In this document: one piece after another, positions 5,075-5,527 of the stretch | Layout of the letters: each line of letters opens with the position of its first letter | Position numbering within the stretch: position 1 is the first letter of the stretch | Assembly: GCA_945957305.1 (NCBI GenBank) | Contig: CAMFLN010000287.1 | Span: 1-5,527, forward strand | Reading direction: 5' to 3' | From: an uncultured Planctomycetaceae bacterium | Lineage (GTDB): Bacteria; Planctomycetota; Planctomycetia; Pirellulales; JACPPG01 | Length of the DNA: 5,527 nucleotides | Notes under the pieces: model-generated | Database searches by the model: none | The model's input: only the letters and a program-made list of their open reading frames with translations | What the model was told of the DNA's origin: nothing | Program-made: the position numbers and the translations under genes

Positions 5075-5527
5075 TTACACCTCCCTGGCTTTGGTCGAGG
5101 TGAAAGTGGACGCGCGTGCTGCGGTGGGCACGCTGCGTGCGGCGCCGCCGCGCACTTGTTGCAAAACGTCGCGAAAACTTGCCGATGCCTTAGCGGGCCG
5201 AGAACCCTGGCATAGCGCGGATAGACGTTCAACTTCCTCTTGGTCAGTCACTTCGCCCAGGGTCTCGGCGCCGTTGGCAGAGACGCAGACCAGCAAAAGC
5301 TTGTGTCCCAGCCGAATCAGTTGCAGATTCTGGCGATAAGCAAGCTGCGTTTGGCCCAATAGTTCGACCACGGTCGCGGGCAGCCGCTGGGTCGTCTTGG
5401 GCATCCCGCGCCGCATTGCCCACACGACGGCGCCAAACACGCCGAGAACGATGGCCAGGCTAGCGAACGTCGTGATCAGCGGCCGCGCGTTCGAGGCCGT
5501 TGTCTGCGAGGAGCGCCTCTCACGCAC
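5075..5527 (-). CDS. fliO: Flagellar biosynthetic protein FliO, 5'-partial
   Basis: FliO is a small inner-membrane protein that helps FliP assemble into the core of the flagellar type III export gate. The visible 150 residues show one hydrophobic membrane segment at about 17-37 (LITTFASLAIVLGVFGAVVW), followed by a basic patch (MRRGMPK) and a cytoplasmic domain of FliO type at about 49-106. The core of that domain, containing QTQLAYRQNLQLIRLGHK, matches the family pattern in which a globular domain follows the single membrane helix. The C-terminal 40 residues are low-complexity and rich in Ala, Ser and Arg. The first visible codon is GTG at the very edge of the window. I see no ribosome binding site and cannot choose a start, so the gene probably continues to the right, where a signal peptide or periplasmic stretch may lie. 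The identity is supported mainly by the position directly ahead of fliP, because FliO is poorly conserved. Confidence 0.85.
   Translation of the reverse strand: MRERRSSQTTASNARPLITTFASLAIVLGVFGAVVWAMRRGMPKTTQRLPATVVELLGQTQLAYRQNLQLIRLGHKLLLVCVSANGAETLGEVTDQEEVERLSALCQGSRPAKASASFRDVLQQVRGGAARSVPTAARASTFTSTKAREV
5078..5086 (-). promoter_or_regulatory. Strong ribosome binding site that sets a TTG start for fliP
   Basis: On the minus strand the last codons of fliO read AGG GAG GTG TAA. AGGGAGGTG contains GGAGGTG, a near-ideal Shine-Dalgarno. Six bases (TGTAAG) separate GGAGG from a TTG codon at 5073-5071 that is in frame with fliP. No ATG lies at a suitable distance. The site is inside the end of fliO, so translation of fliP is probably coupled to that of fliO. 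Confidence 0.8.

Noticed and set aside
3427..5103. Plus-strand open frames of 270 and 282 codons opposite fliP, fliQ and fliR.
   Set aside because: The compositions (His/Gln/Arg-rich or Ser/Thr/Ala-rich) mirror the antisense of membrane-protein codons. No ribosome binding site or domain is seen, and the minus-strand genes explain the region.
4210..5232. The longer fliP frame of 340 codons starting at an ATG.
   Set aside because: It would overlap fliO by about 158 bases and add Cys/Pro/Arg-rich residues unlike FliP, whereas the TTG at 5073 has an ideal ribosome binding site and gives a normal signal peptide.
1..5527. tRNA, rRNA, CRISPR arrays, insertion sequences, attachment sites and riboswitches.
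   Set aside because: I looked on both strands and saw no cloverleaf, repeat-spacer pattern, transposase, terminal repeats or known riboswitch core.

Overview
The window is gene-dense, GC-rich bacterial DNA in which every supported gene lies on the minus strand. Read in the direction of transcription (high to low coordinates) it holds the 3' part of fliO, then fliP, fliQ, fliR and flhB, then a 334-bp gap, then a complete ammonium transporter gene (amt). The flagellar genes and an Amt with a cleavable leader point to a flagellated, Gram-negative-type bacterium. The general look of the proteins (FliP with a long exported N-terminus, Amt with a leader and a Pro/Ala-rich linker, several genes without a clear Shine-Dalgarno) suggests Planctomycetota, perhaps Pirellulales. 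That assignment rests on resemblance and was not tested by any search.

Region 5527-1911 is one flagellar export-apparatus operon. FliP, FliQ and FliR build the membrane export gate, FliO is the small membrane protein that helps FliP assemble, and FlhB is the export-switch protein whose cytoplasmic domain normally cuts itself at an NPTH motif. The gaps between these genes are 1, 66, 49 and 54 bp and no promoter stands out in them, so the genes are probably co-transcribed from a promoter beyond the right edge. fliP is best started at a TTG one base after the fliO stop, behind a strong ribosome binding site.

The most notable observation is in FlhB. The protein aligns well over its whole length, but the autocleavage motif NPTH is replaced by Ser-Pro-Ala-Gly (residues 267-270). 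The catalytic Asn and two of the other three motif residues are gone while the flanking sequence is intact, which predicts a naturally uncleaved FlhB.

Region 1910-1577 is non-coding. It carries a near-perfect sigma-54 (RpoN) promoter facing amt, a short palindrome with a direct repeat about 45-65 bp upstream of it, and a strong 9-bp-stem hairpin between the promoter and amt. This fits nitrogen-controlled expression of the ammonium channel. The Amt protein keeps all the pore residues and the C-terminal tail used by PII (GlnK) proteins, although no PII gene is in the window. Bases 1-130 downstream of amt hold another 9-bp-stem hairpin and no gene.
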